Assembly (NCBI RefSeq): GCF_020320395.1
Contig: NZ_JAEDAH010000005.1
Location: 1-64,000, forward strand
DNA: 64,000 bases
Reading direction: 5' to 3'
DNA from: Thalassolituus marinus
GTDB taxonomy: Bacteria; Pseudomonadota; Gammaproteobacteria; Pseudomonadales; Oceanobacteraceae
In this document: piece after piece, positions 47,100-55,500 of the stretch
How positions within the stretch are numbered: the first letter of the stretch is position 1
How the letters are laid out: the number at the start of each line of letters is the position of its first letter
Position numbers and translations under genes: made by a program
The notes under the pieces: generated by a model
Database searches by the model: none
What the model saw: the letters and a program-made list of their open reading frames with translations, nothing else
What the model was told of the DNA's origin: nothing

Positions 47100-48077
47100 T
47101 CAGGCGTCAGCATCATCCTGACGATAGGCATAAGTGGCAGCGAAACGTGACAGAATCCATTCGCCACTGGTGGTCGGTTCATAACGAGCCGGGTTGTCTG
47201 CAGAAATACAGGCATCAATGGTCGCTACCGGTGTGTCATAGCGCGGTTCTACAAAGAATGGCATTGAGTAGCGGTGTTTGCCAGGCGCCAGGTTGCGCAC
47301 CCGGTGCGCCGTAGAGCGATAGACGTCATTAGTCCAGCGCTGCAGTAAATCACCGATATTTACCACCAGCGAGCCTGCAACCGGTGGCGCACTGATCCAC
47401 GAGCCATCTTTGCTTTGCACCTCAAGACCACCAACGTCATCCTGCGCCAGCAAAGTGATACAGCCGTAATCGGTGTGAGCTCCGGCAGCCATGGCGCCTT
47501 CTGCCACCACCTGGTCCGCCGGGCGCGGCGGATAGTGAATCATGCGTAACACGGAAATGTGCTCGCTGGTAAAATAGCGGGTAAAGAAATCGTCCTCGAG
47601 CCCAAGTGCAATTGCCATGGCCCTCAGCATGCGGCGGGCGACGCTCATCAGTAAGCCGTAGTGCTGATTCATCTGCTGCTGAAAACCTGACAGCTCACCG
47701 TACTGGTTCGGGCCGTAAAGCGCAGGACAGGCCTGTGCCACCGGATGCTGCGGATGGATATCCATCGCCATATCGAAGGTTTCTTTCCAGTCTCCGGGAT
47801 TGCTCGGATCCAATTGCTCAGCACCATGGCTGCCCCAGCCACGGTGATTACTGCTGTTGGCGATTGCCATGGCTTCTTTTGCGGCCATTGGCTGTTCAAA
47901 AAATCGTTTGGACAAAGCAAACATCGAGTCGAGTTGATGTTGTGAGATGCCATGGCCGGTAATGGCCAGAAAGCCGATCTCGCGACAGGCTTGGTCGATC
48001 TGGGCAATCACTGGTTGCCAGTCATCACGGTTTGCACTGCTCAGTGCTGAAATATCAATGACAGGAATTGTTGTCAT
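47100..48077 (-). CDS. 2-oxoglutarate/Fe(II) oxygenase, isopenicillin-N-synthase family
   Basis: A 325-residue non-heme iron oxygenase. The iron ligands are HTDYG (HxD) and the H of STAHRVRN, with RYSMPFF (RxS) binding 2-oxoglutarate. The N-terminal DIOX_N domain opens IPVIDISAL. The position beside adenine deaminase and a BMP-type binding protein suggests a purine or nucleoside-related substrate; this is inference. Two copies of a palindromic word lie in the 243 bases upstream after a terminator, so it likely has its own regulated promoter. Confidence 0.85.
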   Translation of the reverse strand: MTTIPVIDISALSSANRDDWQPVIAQIDQACREIGFLAITGHGISQHQLDSMFALSKRFFEQPMAAKEAMAIANSSNHRGWGSHGAEQLDPSNPGDWKETFDMAMDIHPQHPVAQACPALYGPNQYGELSGFQQQMNQHYGLLMSVARRMLRAMAIALGLEDDFFTRYFTSEHISVLRMIHYPPRPADQVVAEGAMAAGAHTDYGCITLLAQDDVGGLEVQSKDGSWISAPPVAGSLVVNIGDLLQRWTNDVYRSTAHRVRNLAPGKHRYSMPFFVEPRYDTPVATIDACISADNPARYEPTTSGEWILSRFAATYAYRQDDADA

Positions 48078-48163
48078 AGTGTCAGGCCTTTTCGGTAAAT
48101 GTTACACCTGCTCCCCAATGGAACGGGTGCCACACGGAACTCCGTGTGCATTGCCGGTATTCG

Positions 48164-48176
48164 CTCTTACCAAGAG
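48164..48176. promoter_or_regulatory. Purine-module palindrome, site 1
   Basis: CTCTTACCAAGAG: five-base inverted arms around ACC, 87 bases before the 2OG-oxygenase ATG. The same word recurs at sites 2 and 3. Confidence 0.5.
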
Positions 48177-48219
48177 GGTATTTCAAGCCGTCTATTGCAC
48201 AGGGCTGTGCTGGCTCATC

Positions 48220-48232
48220 TTCTTACCAAGAG
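48220..48232. promoter_or_regulatory. Purine-module palindrome, site 2
   Basis: TTCTTACCAAGAG: the same core, 56 bases from site 1. The similarity to site 1 extends on the right to TTCAAG, making a 25-base imperfect direct repeat. Confidence 0.5.
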
Positions 48233-48266
48233 TGGCTTCAAGGCTCTTATGGTCTGGCTTCCATGC

Positions 48267-48294
48267 AAACAGAGCGGCGGGTGCCGCTCTGTTT
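48267..48294 (-). terminator. Terminator of the BMP-binding-protein gene
   Basis: AAACAGAGCGGC and GCCGCTCTGTTT pair perfectly around GGGT, 26 bases past the stop. It separates this gene from the oxygenase-deaminase pair. Confidence 0.88.
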
Positions 48295-48320
48295 ATCATC
48301 TGCGTGAGATAACAGATGTC

Positions 48321-49415
48321 TTACTTCGGAATAGTGGCATCAATGCCTTCTACATACCAGTTAACACCAGCCAGTTCCGCGTCAGTCAGAGTATGACCAG
48401 CCGGAACCACTTCGTTGCCCTGGTTATCTTTGATCGGACCAGTGAATGGGTGGAATTCACCGGATTTGATCTTCGCCTGCAGTTCGGTAACTGCCTTCTT
48501 AACGTCTGCTGGCAGGTTGTCATTCATAGAAGCAACCGACAGCATGTCTTCAGCAAAACCGCCCCAGAAGTCCTGTGGTGCCCAGGTACCGGCTTTCACT
48601 TTCTCGATAACGTCAATGTAGCGTGGTGCCCAGTCATCACGGATAGAGAACATATGCGCGTTCGGTGCGAACTTGCTCATGTCTGACGCCTGACCAATAG
48701 CTTTAATACCACGTTTTTCAGCAGCCATCAGAGGTGCCGGGGAGTCAGTGTGCTGAATAATCACATCAACGCCCTGATCGATCAGTGCGTTTGCAGCTTC
48801 GCTTTCTTTAACCGGATCGTACCAGGTGCTTACCCACATGATTTTGATTTTAACCTCTGGATTGACAGCCTTAGCCGCCATGTACACAGAGTTGATATCA
48901 CGAATGACTTCCGGAATAGGGAAAGACGCGATGTAACCAATGGTGTTGCTCTTGGTCATCATACCGGCAGCAGTACCAGACAGGTAACGGCCTTCATAGG
49001 TACGCAGCGCGTAAGTAGACATGTTCTTGCTGCGCTTGTAACCAGTGGCGTGCTCAAAAGTAACTTTAGGGAAACGCTTGGCCACTTTTTCGGTTGGGTT
49101 CATGAAACCGAAGGAAGTAGTGAAAATGATGTCGTTGCCGCTTTGCGCCATCTGACGGATAACACGCTCGGCATCAGCACCTGCCGGCACTTTCTCAACG
49201 TAAGTGGTTTTAACTTTATCGCCGAAGTGTTCTTCAACCTGCTGACGGGCACGATCGTGCTCGTAAGACCAGCCATAGTCACCGACCGGGCCAACGTAAA
49301 CGAAACCGACTTTCAGCGGATCTTCAGCCAGCGCACCGGAAGCGGACACTCCGAGGCCCAGAGCCAGTGCAGCTGATGCCAGCAGCCGTTGCAGGTTGGT
49401 ATGCTTTTTCTTCAT
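48321..49415 (-). CDS. BMP family ABC transporter substrate-binding protein
   Basis: A 364-residue periplasmic binding protein of the PnrA/Med family, which bind purine nucleosides or related compounds. The signal peptide is MKKKHTNLQRLLASAALALG, cleaved after ALA. VGFVYVGPVGDYGWSYEHD in part (GPVGDYGWS) is the family signature. No permease or ATPase genes follow here. Ribosome site GGAGAG. The third copy of the purine-module palindrome is 45 bases upstream. Confidence 0.9.
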   Translation of the reverse strand: MKKKHTNLQRLLASAALALGLGVSASGALAEDPLKVGFVYVGPVGDYGWSYEHDRARQQVEEHFGDKVKTTYVEKVPAGADAERVIRQMAQSGNDIIFTTSFGFMNPTEKVAKRFPKVTFEHATGYKRSKNMSTYALRTYEGRYLSGTAAGMMTKSNTIGYIASFPIPEVIRDINSVYMAAKAVNPEVKIKIMWVSTWYDPVKESEAANALIDQGVDVIIQHTDSPAPLMAAEKRGIKAIGQASDMSKFAPNAHMFSIRDDWAPRYIDVIEKVKAGTWAPQDFWGGFAEDMLSVASMNDNLPADVKKAVTELQAKIKSGEFHPFTGPIKDNQGNEVVPAGHTLTDAELAGVNWYVEGIDATIPK

Positions 49416-49459
49416 AACTCTCTCCGTTATTTAAGCGTGTGCCCCTGAGGGCCTTTTAA

Positions 49460-49472
49460 GCTTTGGTAAGAG
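49460..49472. promoter_or_regulatory. Purine-module palindrome, site 3
   Basis: GCTTTGGTAAGAG shares TTGGTAAGAG with the reverse complement of site 1. It is 45 bases before the BMP-binding-protein ATG, a good place for an operator. The rest of 49473-49645 shows only AT-rich sequence and the desaturase 3' flank. Confidence 0.4.
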
Positions 49473-49645
49473 GCTTTTAGCAATAAGTTGGCCAATTGGT
49501 CAAGAAAACTGAAAAAAGTCACTCATCCGCGTCAGATCTGGCCTGAAGAATAGCATTTTGCTGGCAGCAAATATGTGAGGCAGGCCCGAGCGCACCAAAA
49601 TCATACGCATCGGGCCAGACACTGCACTAAGGCAGGTCAGAGAAA

Positions 49646-50755
49646 TCAGGCGGCAGCCCGTGGTCGGGAGTGAAAATAATCCGGCAGAGAATACTTGAGT
49701 ACGCGCTTAACCACCGTGAAGTACTGATGCCCGAAACTACCAGTGTTGTAGGGAATCTGATGACGATGACAGATTTCCGCAACGCGCTTCGCCATCTCAG
49801 GATAATGGCGTGCAGGAATATCCGGGAACAAATGGTGCTCAACCTGGCAGCTCAGGTGCCCCGTCAGAATATGAAACCAGCGTGGCCCTTCCAGATTAGA
49901 CGAACCAAGGATCTGGCGAAAATACCACTGCCCGCGGGTTTCATTAATGCAATCCTCCTCACGAAAGGTTTGCGCTTCTTCCGTAAAGTGACCGCAGAAA
50001 ATAATGGTTGAAGTCCACAGGTTACGAATAATGTTCGCTGCCAGGTTGCCAAAGAACACCCACCAGAACACAGGGAAACACACCAGTGGCCAGAAAATAT
50101 AATCACGAAAAATCGTTTTGCCGGCTTTATTCAGGAAATCGTTACGTAGCTGACGGCGACTGATTGGCAGGCTACTGTCTTTACGGCGCTTGTTCTTACC
50201 GACAAAAATGCGCTCCGCCGCCACTTCATGGTACGCAACGCCCCACTGAAACAATAAACTCAGATTAATATAACTGATAAATTGCCAGAGATTTTTAGGA
50301 CGCCACGGCAAGTCGTCACTCAAACGCAGCATGCCATACCCATAGTCACGATCCTTACCAATAATATTGGTATAGGTATGGTGCTCATGGTTGTGGTAAC
50401 GCTTCCAGGAATTTCCGTCACCGGCATTTTCCCATTCAAAGCGGCGCGAGCTGATATTCGGATCATTCATCCAGTCGTACTGACCGTGCATCACATTGTG
50501 GCCGATTTCCATATTATCCAGAATCTTGGCAAGGCCCAGCATGATCACACCGGCTACCCACCATAGCGGATGAACAAACCCCAGCACCATCACCAGACGG
50601 CCGCTCAGTTCAAGCAGACGCTGAGTTCGGATAACCTTGCGAATATAATCTGCATCGGCCTGGCCAATGCGGGACATAAAGTCGTCGCGAACGTCGTTCA
50701 GTTCACGCTCAAAAGCATTCAGTGTTTCTGCTGAAGGAGTAGCTGTTTTCGTCAT
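49646..50755 (-). CDS. Fatty acid desaturase (DesB-type acyl-CoA desaturase)
   Basis: A 369-residue integral membrane di-iron enzyme that introduces a double bond into acyl chains. Three histidine boxes are present: HNVMH, HNHEHH and QVEHH. Two pairs of hydrophobic helices fit the family. It is downstream of a ferredoxin-type reductase that should supply electrons; P. aeruginosa desC-desB is arranged likewise. Start ATG 50755; a GTG at 50767 overlaps the reductase stop and is a good alternative for coupling. No DesT-type repressor gene is next door. Confidence 0.9.
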   Translation of the reverse strand: MTKTATPSAETLNAFERELNDVRDDFMSRIGQADADYIRKVIRTQRLLELSGRLVMVLGFVHPLWWVAGVIMLGLAKILDNMEIGHNVMHGQYDWMNDPNISSRRFEWENAGDGNSWKRYHNHEHHTYTNIIGKDRDYGYGMLRLSDDLPWRPKNLWQFISYINLSLLFQWGVAYHEVAAERIFVGKNKRRKDSSLPISRRQLRNDFLNKAGKTIFRDYIFWPLVCFPVFWWVFFGNLAANIIRNLWTSTIIFCGHFTEEAQTFREEDCINETRGQWYFRQILGSSNLEGPRWFHILTGHLSCQVEHHLFPDIPARHYPEMAKRVAEICHRHQIPYNTGSFGHQYFTVVKRVLKYSLPDYFHSRPRAAA

Positions 50756-50763
50756 GGGTAAAC

Positions 50764-51891
50764 TCACAAATCCAGAATGACATCACTGCTGGCGACGGAT
50801 ACGCACAGCTGAATTTCGCCAGGGCCGGTGTCTGAATAACGGCCAGTCTGAGTGTTGAACACCACACCACTCTTTTTCTGGCAGATACACTGATGACACA
50901 CTCCCATACGACAACCGGAAACCGGTTTCAGACCATTAGCCTCTGCCACATCCAGCAACGTCTGTGGTGCATCAGAATCAGTAGCAACCGCTTTTCCCTC
51001 TCGCTCAAACGACACCACGTAATTGCCATCCGCCGCTTCAGGCATATCCAGGGGCGCTGCGCCGAAATACTCGAAGTGGATATGGTCAGATACGATCCCC
51101 GCACCCGCACAAATATCGCGGGCCATGCCAATCATGGCAGAAGGCCCGCAGATCATGACTTCCCGCGTCACAAAGTCAGGGCAAAAGTCGTGTAAATGCT
51201 GGGCGCTGATGAAGCCCTGAACATCTGAATCCATAAAAGACAGCGTCAGCCCCGGAAAGCTCAGCATCAGCTTCTGAAATTCCTCATGAAAGAGCCACGA
51301 ATGTGCATCACGTGCGTAATACATAAGATGCACCGCACGAGTACTGCTGCGCGCTGCAGCTTCCTGCAACATGGAGCGAAACGGTGTGATACCGCTGCCA
51401 CCGGCGATCATAAGCAGAGGCTTATCACCCTGTGGCCAGAGAAACTCACCTTTTGCCGCCGAAATATTCACACCGCCGCCGCTGGCGAAGGCCTGTTTCA
51501 GCCATGGAGTAATCAGTCCACCCTGCTGTTCACGAATCGTCAGTTCAATTAACCCGGTACGACGATAGTGATCCGGTGAAGACGAAATACTGAAACAACG
51601 GATAGCCCTGGCACCATTTTTCTCTGCAGACAGTTCAATGTACTGACCTGCTAAAAACCCTTTCCAGCTGGCTGAAGGGCGCAGTACCAGCGTATATACA
51701 TCAGCTTGCTCAGGGCGAACCTCCAGCACGCGGGCACGCCAGCTACTCGCCTGCCACCCAGGCCAGATCATTTGCGCCAGAGGTTCAACGTAATCCGCCA
51801 GGTTTTGATGCAGCGTCACGGCGCTGGTCACCCAACGCAGGCCTCTGCTCCAGGTATTAAGTTCAAGTGTCTGAGATTGAGTCATTTTCAT
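50764..51891 (-). CDS. Ferredoxin reductase with 2Fe-2S domain (DesC-type)
   Basis: A 375-residue fusion: FAD domain (RCFSISSSP, about 100-108), NAD domain (GGSGITPFRSML) and C-terminal plant-type 2Fe-2S domain with CRMGVCHQC and a final cysteine (LCVSV). It passes electrons from NAD(P)H to the desaturase encoded next. ATG 51891 or 51885 are both close to GGACG; the in-frame extension to 51960 is rejected. Confidence 0.9.
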   Translation of the reverse strand: MKMTQSQTLELNTWSRGLRWVTSAVTLHQNLADYVEPLAQMIWPGWQASSWRARVLEVRPEQADVYTLVLRPSASWKGFLAGQYIELSAEKNGARAIRCFSISSSPDHYRRTGLIELTIREQQGGLITPWLKQAFASGGGVNISAAKGEFLWPQGDKPLLMIAGGSGITPFRSMLQEAAARSSTRAVHLMYYARDAHSWLFHEEFQKLMLSFPGLTLSFMDSDVQGFISAQHLHDFCPDFVTREVMICGPSAMIGMARDICAGAGIVSDHIHFEYFGAAPLDMPEAADGNYVVSFEREGKAVATDSDAPQTLLDVAEANGLKPVSGCRMGVCHQCICQKKSGVVFNTQTGRYSDTGPGEIQLCVSVASSDVILDL

Positions 51892-52002
51892 CGTCCATCG
51901 TGGCACGTTTGCAGGGTGCAAAAGGCACATACGGCGCGTTTTAACGACTCCTAAAACCAAAGTCCAATGGCCTGGCTGAGAGGATTTTGGTGGCGTAAAT
52001 TG

Positions 52003-52015
52003 TTACATTTTGTAA
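52003..52015. promoter_or_regulatory. Possible operator upstream of the desaturase operon
   Basis: TTACA-TTT-TGTAA is an inverted repeat 112 bases before the reductase start. The 268-base gap otherwise shows AT-rich sequence. Weak evidence. Confidence 0.25.
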
Positions 52016-52159
52016 GCAAAATCAGGTTAGCACTTACAAACCTGCTATCACAGTGAACACCGGATGATTAACATTAAAAGGTGAAATATATGAATAATTT
52101 AGAGCTTAAACTCAAATACTATTAACTTTAAGGAAATAATATTTTGACCTCACAGACGC

Positions 52160-53203
52160 TCAGTCAGCGGGTTCCGCAACACTGAACATCAACTCCATTT
52201 CATCGCTCACAACCCGGTTTCGACCCGCATGTTTTGCGGCATACAACCGCTGGTCTGCGGCATGATAAAGGTCAATCAGGGAGTCGCCATCGCGTCCACT
52301 GACTGCCACGCCAAAACTACCAGTGAAAGGAACATCCAGCTCGCCGATGTGGAAATCCCCCTGCTCCAGGGCACGCCGGGCAGACTCAGCGACCTCCCGC
52401 CCGGCATTTAAATCGGCGCCTGGCAGCAAAATACAGAACTCTTCGCCACCCAGGCGGAAGATATAGTCGGTCCTGCGCACCACAGACTGCAGTTTTTCGG
52501 CTGTGAAAATCAATGCCTCATCTCCCGCCGGGTGGCCATAGCGATCATTAACGGTTTTGAAATAGTCGAGATCCAGCAACACGATGGCTACACTCTGCTG
52601 GCGTGCCCTGGCATTGCGAATTTCAGACTCCACCAGCTCCGCCAGTCGCATCCGGTTCAGTAACCCGGTCAGGCTGTCACGTTCGGCAAAATGCAAAAGC
52701 TTGCGACTATAGCGCTCGCGCCCATGTTCGTAGTGGTGTGCGAAACTCCAGATGGCGACGGCACATATAACGATGTTCGCCACACTGACCGGACTGATCA
52801 CCCCGGAGGAGTAGAAACGGTAGAGGAAAATACAGGCTGCGGTGAATAAATAAAACGCAGTGATTACAAACCCACGACCTACCCCCGTCAGCAGATAAGA
52901 AATCTGAGGAATGAGGAAGACCCAGACAAAAATAGTGTCAGATGCCCCTGGCTGAGCCAGTGCAAACATCATAGTCGTCAGAAAGGGGATGAGATACGCA
53001 AGAATCCATTTATCGAGATGCTCTGTACGACTGACAACGCGATACAGCAACAAAGAATAGGCTGCCACGATCAGTTCAACCGTACCCAGTACATAGAGAC
53101 CACGACTCATATTCAGGGCAAAGAAAATAACGCCACTGACACCTGTAATCAGTAACAGGATTTTGATCAGTGTTCGCCGGTGTAATGGCTCCCGCAGTGA
53201 CAT
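52160..53203 (-). CDS. Membrane diguanylate cyclase (GGDEF)
   Basis: A 347-residue inner-membrane enzyme making cyclic di-GMP. Five or six helices occupy 10-160. The GGDEF domain (about 175-335) has RLGGEEF as active loop, DSLTGLLNR upstream, and the inhibitory-site RRTD exactly five residues before the GGEEF, so product inhibition is likely. No phosphodiesterase domain. It may signal together with the other c-di-GMP-related gene (broken HD-GYP at 57-58.3 kb), but there is no direct link. Confidence 0.92.
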   Translation of the reverse strand: MSLREPLHRRTLIKILLLITGVSGVIFFALNMSRGLYVLGTVELIVAAYSLLLYRVVSRTEHLDKWILAYLIPFLTTMMFALAQPGASDTIFVWVFLIPQISYLLTGVGRGFVITAFYLFTAACIFLYRFYSSGVISPVSVANIVICAVAIWSFAHHYEHGRERYSRKLLHFAERDSLTGLLNRMRLAELVESEIRNARARQQSVAIVLLDLDYFKTVNDRYGHPAGDEALIFTAEKLQSVVRRTDYIFRLGGEEFCILLPGADLNAGREVAESARRALEQGDFHIGELDVPFTGSFGVAVSGRDGDSLIDLYHAADQRLYAAKHAGRNRVVSDEMELMFSVAEPAD

Positions 53204-53370
53204 CGCTGAATTCCCTTTCGCCTACTGACAATATTAATAGCTTCAGCATTCTATTGGAAAGGCGCTGCGCTGTCGTATCAGGAATAGGTAAAAGCCCGCC
53301 AATGTTGGCAAGCACGTACCAATGATGATCGGACCTGTCAGCAAAGCCACTATCCGTGAATTGCAGGCAT

Positions 53371-53398
53371 AAAAAAGGCGACCCTAAGGTCGCCTTTT
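53371..53398 (-). terminator. Terminator in copy A
   Basis: GGCGACC-CTAA-GGTCGCC with A and T tracts. Nearly the same as the aceA terminator in copy B, and second in line for aceA transcripts. Confidence 0.8.
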
Positions 53399-53419
53399 CA
53401 GAACACTAACGTGTCAGCA

Positions 53420-53489
53420 CAAACCTTCAGGAAAGAAGGTTTGGACAATCATCAGATTGCTCGAAGAGCTGGCTACATGGATGTAGCCA
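53420..53489. repeat. 70-base insertion within copy A, with internal inverted repeats
   Basis: It is flanked by GTCAGCA on both sides (53413-53419 and 53490-53496), like a seven-base target duplication. It contains AAACCTTC/GAAGGTTT and CTGGCTACAT/ATGTAGCCAG. It could be a small MITE-like element; no other copy is seen in the window. Confidence 0.5.
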
Positions 53490-53620
53490 GTCAGCAATTA
53501 GATGTTGTTGAACTGGTTAGAAGTGTTCTTAGCACCACCGGCTTTCAGAGCGTTCTCACCAGCAACAGGCTTTCTTTGTGCCTTTGTGGCCGCCACAAAG
53601 CTTTGCTGGTGCTCACGACG

Positions 53621-53760
53621 ATCCGAGAATTACAGGCATAAAAAAGGCGACCCGAAGGTCGCCTTTTCAGAACACTAACGTGTCAGCAACAATTAGATGT
53701 TGTTGAACTGGTTAGAAGTGTTCTTAGCACCACCGGCTTTCAGAGCGTTCTCACCAGCAA
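53621..53760. repeat. Original aceA 3' end and terminator (copy B)
   Basis: The 140-base segment duplicated as copy A. It holds the last 22 codons of aceA, the stop at 53693 and the terminator at 53640-53667. A perfect hairpin CTTTGTGGC-C-GCCACAAAG lies just outside at 53582-53600, between the copies. Confidence 0.85.
53640..53667 (-). terminator. aceA terminator
   Basis: GGCGACC-CGAA-GGTCGCC with flanking A and T tracts, 26 bases past the aceA stop. Confidence 0.88.
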
Positions 53761-55291
53761 AGTATTCTTTGTGGTCGTCGCCCATGTCGGAGCCAGCCAT
53801 GTTCTGGTGCTTAACGCACGCAATACCCTGACGGATTTCTTTACGCTGTACGCCAGCAACGTAGCCCAGCATACCGGCTTCACCGAAGTACTCTTTAGCC
53901 AGGTTATCAACAGACAGCGCAGTCGTGTGGTAAGTAGGCAGAGTGATCAGGTGGTGGAATACGTTCGCTTCGCGAGAAGTATCCGCCTGGAAAGTCTTGA
54001 TACGAGCATCAGCAGCTGCAGACAGCTCAGACTCATCGTATTCAGCAGACATCAGATTAGCGCGATCGTATGCAGAAACGTCTTTACCTTCAGCTGCCCA
54101 TGCATCATAGGTCTGCTGACGGAAGCTCAGAGTCCAGTTGAAAGATGGAGAGTTGTTGTAAACCAGTTTCGCGTCTGGGTGTACTTTACGTACTTCGTCC
54201 ATCATGCCTTTGATTTCGTGAACTGTTGGGATTGCAGTTTCAATCCACAGCAGGTCAGCGCCAGCATTGATCGCTTCGATACAGTCGAATACACAACGCT
54301 CGTGGCCAGTGCCAGGACGGAACTGGTACAAACCAGAAGGCAGACGCTTAGGACGAACCAGCTTGCCGTCACGGTTGAATACAACGTCACCCTGCTTCAT
54401 GTCAGCAACGTCAACTTCTTCAACGTCCAGGAAAGAGTTGTAAACGTCACCCTGATCGCCTGGCTCTTTAACCACTGCGATTTCTTTGGTCAGGCCAGCG
54501 CCTTCGGAGTCAGTACGTGCAACGATCAGACCATCGTCAACACCCAGTTCCAGGAAAGCGTAACGCAGAGCGCGCAGCTTAGCGTGGAAGTCGTTGTGAG
54601 GAACGGTTACTTTACCGTCCTGGTGACCACACTGCTTCTCATCAGCAACCTGGTTTTCGATCTGCAGACAGCAAGCGCCCGCTTCGATCATCTGCTTAGC
54701 CATCAGGTAAGTCGCTTCAGCGTTACCGAAACCAGCGTCGATGTCAGCAATGATAGGCACGATGTGAGTTTCGTAACCATCGATCTGAGCTTCGATTTCT
54801 TTTGCTTTTGCTTCGTCGCCAGCTGCACGAGCTGCGTCCAGAGCACGGAACAGACCACCCAGTTCACGAGCGTCAGCCTGACGCAGGAAGGTGTACAGTT
54901 CGTTAACCAGAGAAGCTACAGCAGTTTTCTCGTGCATAGACTGGTCAGGCAGTGGACCGAAGTCAGAACGCAGAGCTGCAACCATCCAGCCAGACAGGTA
55001 GAGGTAACGACGTTCGGTAGAACCGAAGTGCTTCTTGATGGAGATCAGCTTCTGCTGACCTACGAAACCGTGCCAGCAACCCAGAGACTGAGTGTATTTG
55101 GTTTTGTCTTTGTCGAACTCAGCCATGTCACGACGCATGATAGAGGCGGTGTACTTAGCGATGTCCAGACCAGTTTTGAATTTGTTCTGCAGACGCATAC
55201 GCGCAACAGATTCAGCCTGGATTGCTGACCAGGAAGCATCTGCTTTCTCGAGAACTGCCGCTGCAGCTTTGATTTCGTCTTGGTATGACAT
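53693..55291 (-). CDS. aceA: Isocitrate lyase
   Basis: A 532-residue enzyme splitting isocitrate to glyoxylate and succinate for growth on acetate and fatty acids. The catalytic loop KQCGHQDGK is mid-protein (KxCGH), with metal-site stretches YLYLSGWMV and DADAGFGNAEA-like IDAGFGNAEAT. The length is that of the Pseudomonas-type long isocitrate lyase, some 100 residues above the E. coli one. No aceK or malate synthase is adjacent. Its 3' end is duplicated downstream. Confidence 0.95.
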   Translation of the reverse strand: MSYQDEIKAAAAVLEKADASWSAIQAESVARMRLQNKFKTGLDIAKYTASIMRRDMAEFDKDKTKYTQSLGCWHGFVGQQKLISIKKHFGSTERRYLYLSGWMVAALRSDFGPLPDQSMHEKTAVASLVNELYTFLRQADARELGGLFRALDAARAAGDEAKAKEIEAQIDGYETHIVPIIADIDAGFGNAEATYLMAKQMIEAGACCLQIENQVADEKQCGHQDGKVTVPHNDFHAKLRALRYAFLELGVDDGLIVARTDSEGAGLTKEIAVVKEPGDQGDVYNSFLDVEEVDVADMKQGDVVFNRDGKLVRPKRLPSGLYQFRPGTGHERCVFDCIEAINAGADLLWIETAIPTVHEIKGMMDEVRKVHPDAKLVYNNSPSFNWTLSFRQQTYDAWAAEGKDVSAYDRANLMSAEYDESELSAAADARIKTFQADTSREANVFHHLITLPTYHTTALSVDNLAKEYFGEAGMLGYVAGVQRKEIRQGIACVKHQNMAGSDMGDDHKEYFAGENALKAGGAKNTSNQFNNI

Positions 55292-55500
55292 GAGTCAATC
55301 CTTCAGTTTTGGGTGGGTGACGTTGTCCGGATGCCTTAATGGCGGCGAACCTACGTAAAAATTGCAGGGGAATAGTAGAGGCTTACCCCCCATAATTGAA
55401 ATCAATAAGATGTATATCTGACATTTCCCAGATGAATGGGGGTATTCAACCTGACTGCGCGGAAATAATAAGAGGTTAAAGCCTGCGTTTGTTGCGAAAA

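Larger units (their letters stand above)
53352..53565. repeat. Partial copy of the aceA 3' end and terminator (copy A)
   Basis: Two blocks repeat copy B. Block 1 (53352-53419) matches 53621-53688 with three differences over 68 bases and contains a second terminator. Block 2 (53495-53565) matches 53690-53760 without differences by eye and carries the last 22 codons of aceA plus its stop. Between the blocks lies an extra stretch absent from copy B. The gap 53204-53351 to the left holds only the GGDEF upstream region. Confidence 0.85.

Noticed and set aside
53771-55228. Long plus-strand open frame antisense to aceA
   Set aside because: No ribosome site or recognisable domain, and Phe/Val/Ser-rich composition; isocitrate lyase on the other strand is certain.
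55370-55440. TTGAAATCAA upstream of aceA as an FNR site
   Set aside because: The half-sites are separated by two bases, not six, so it does not fit the FNR pattern.
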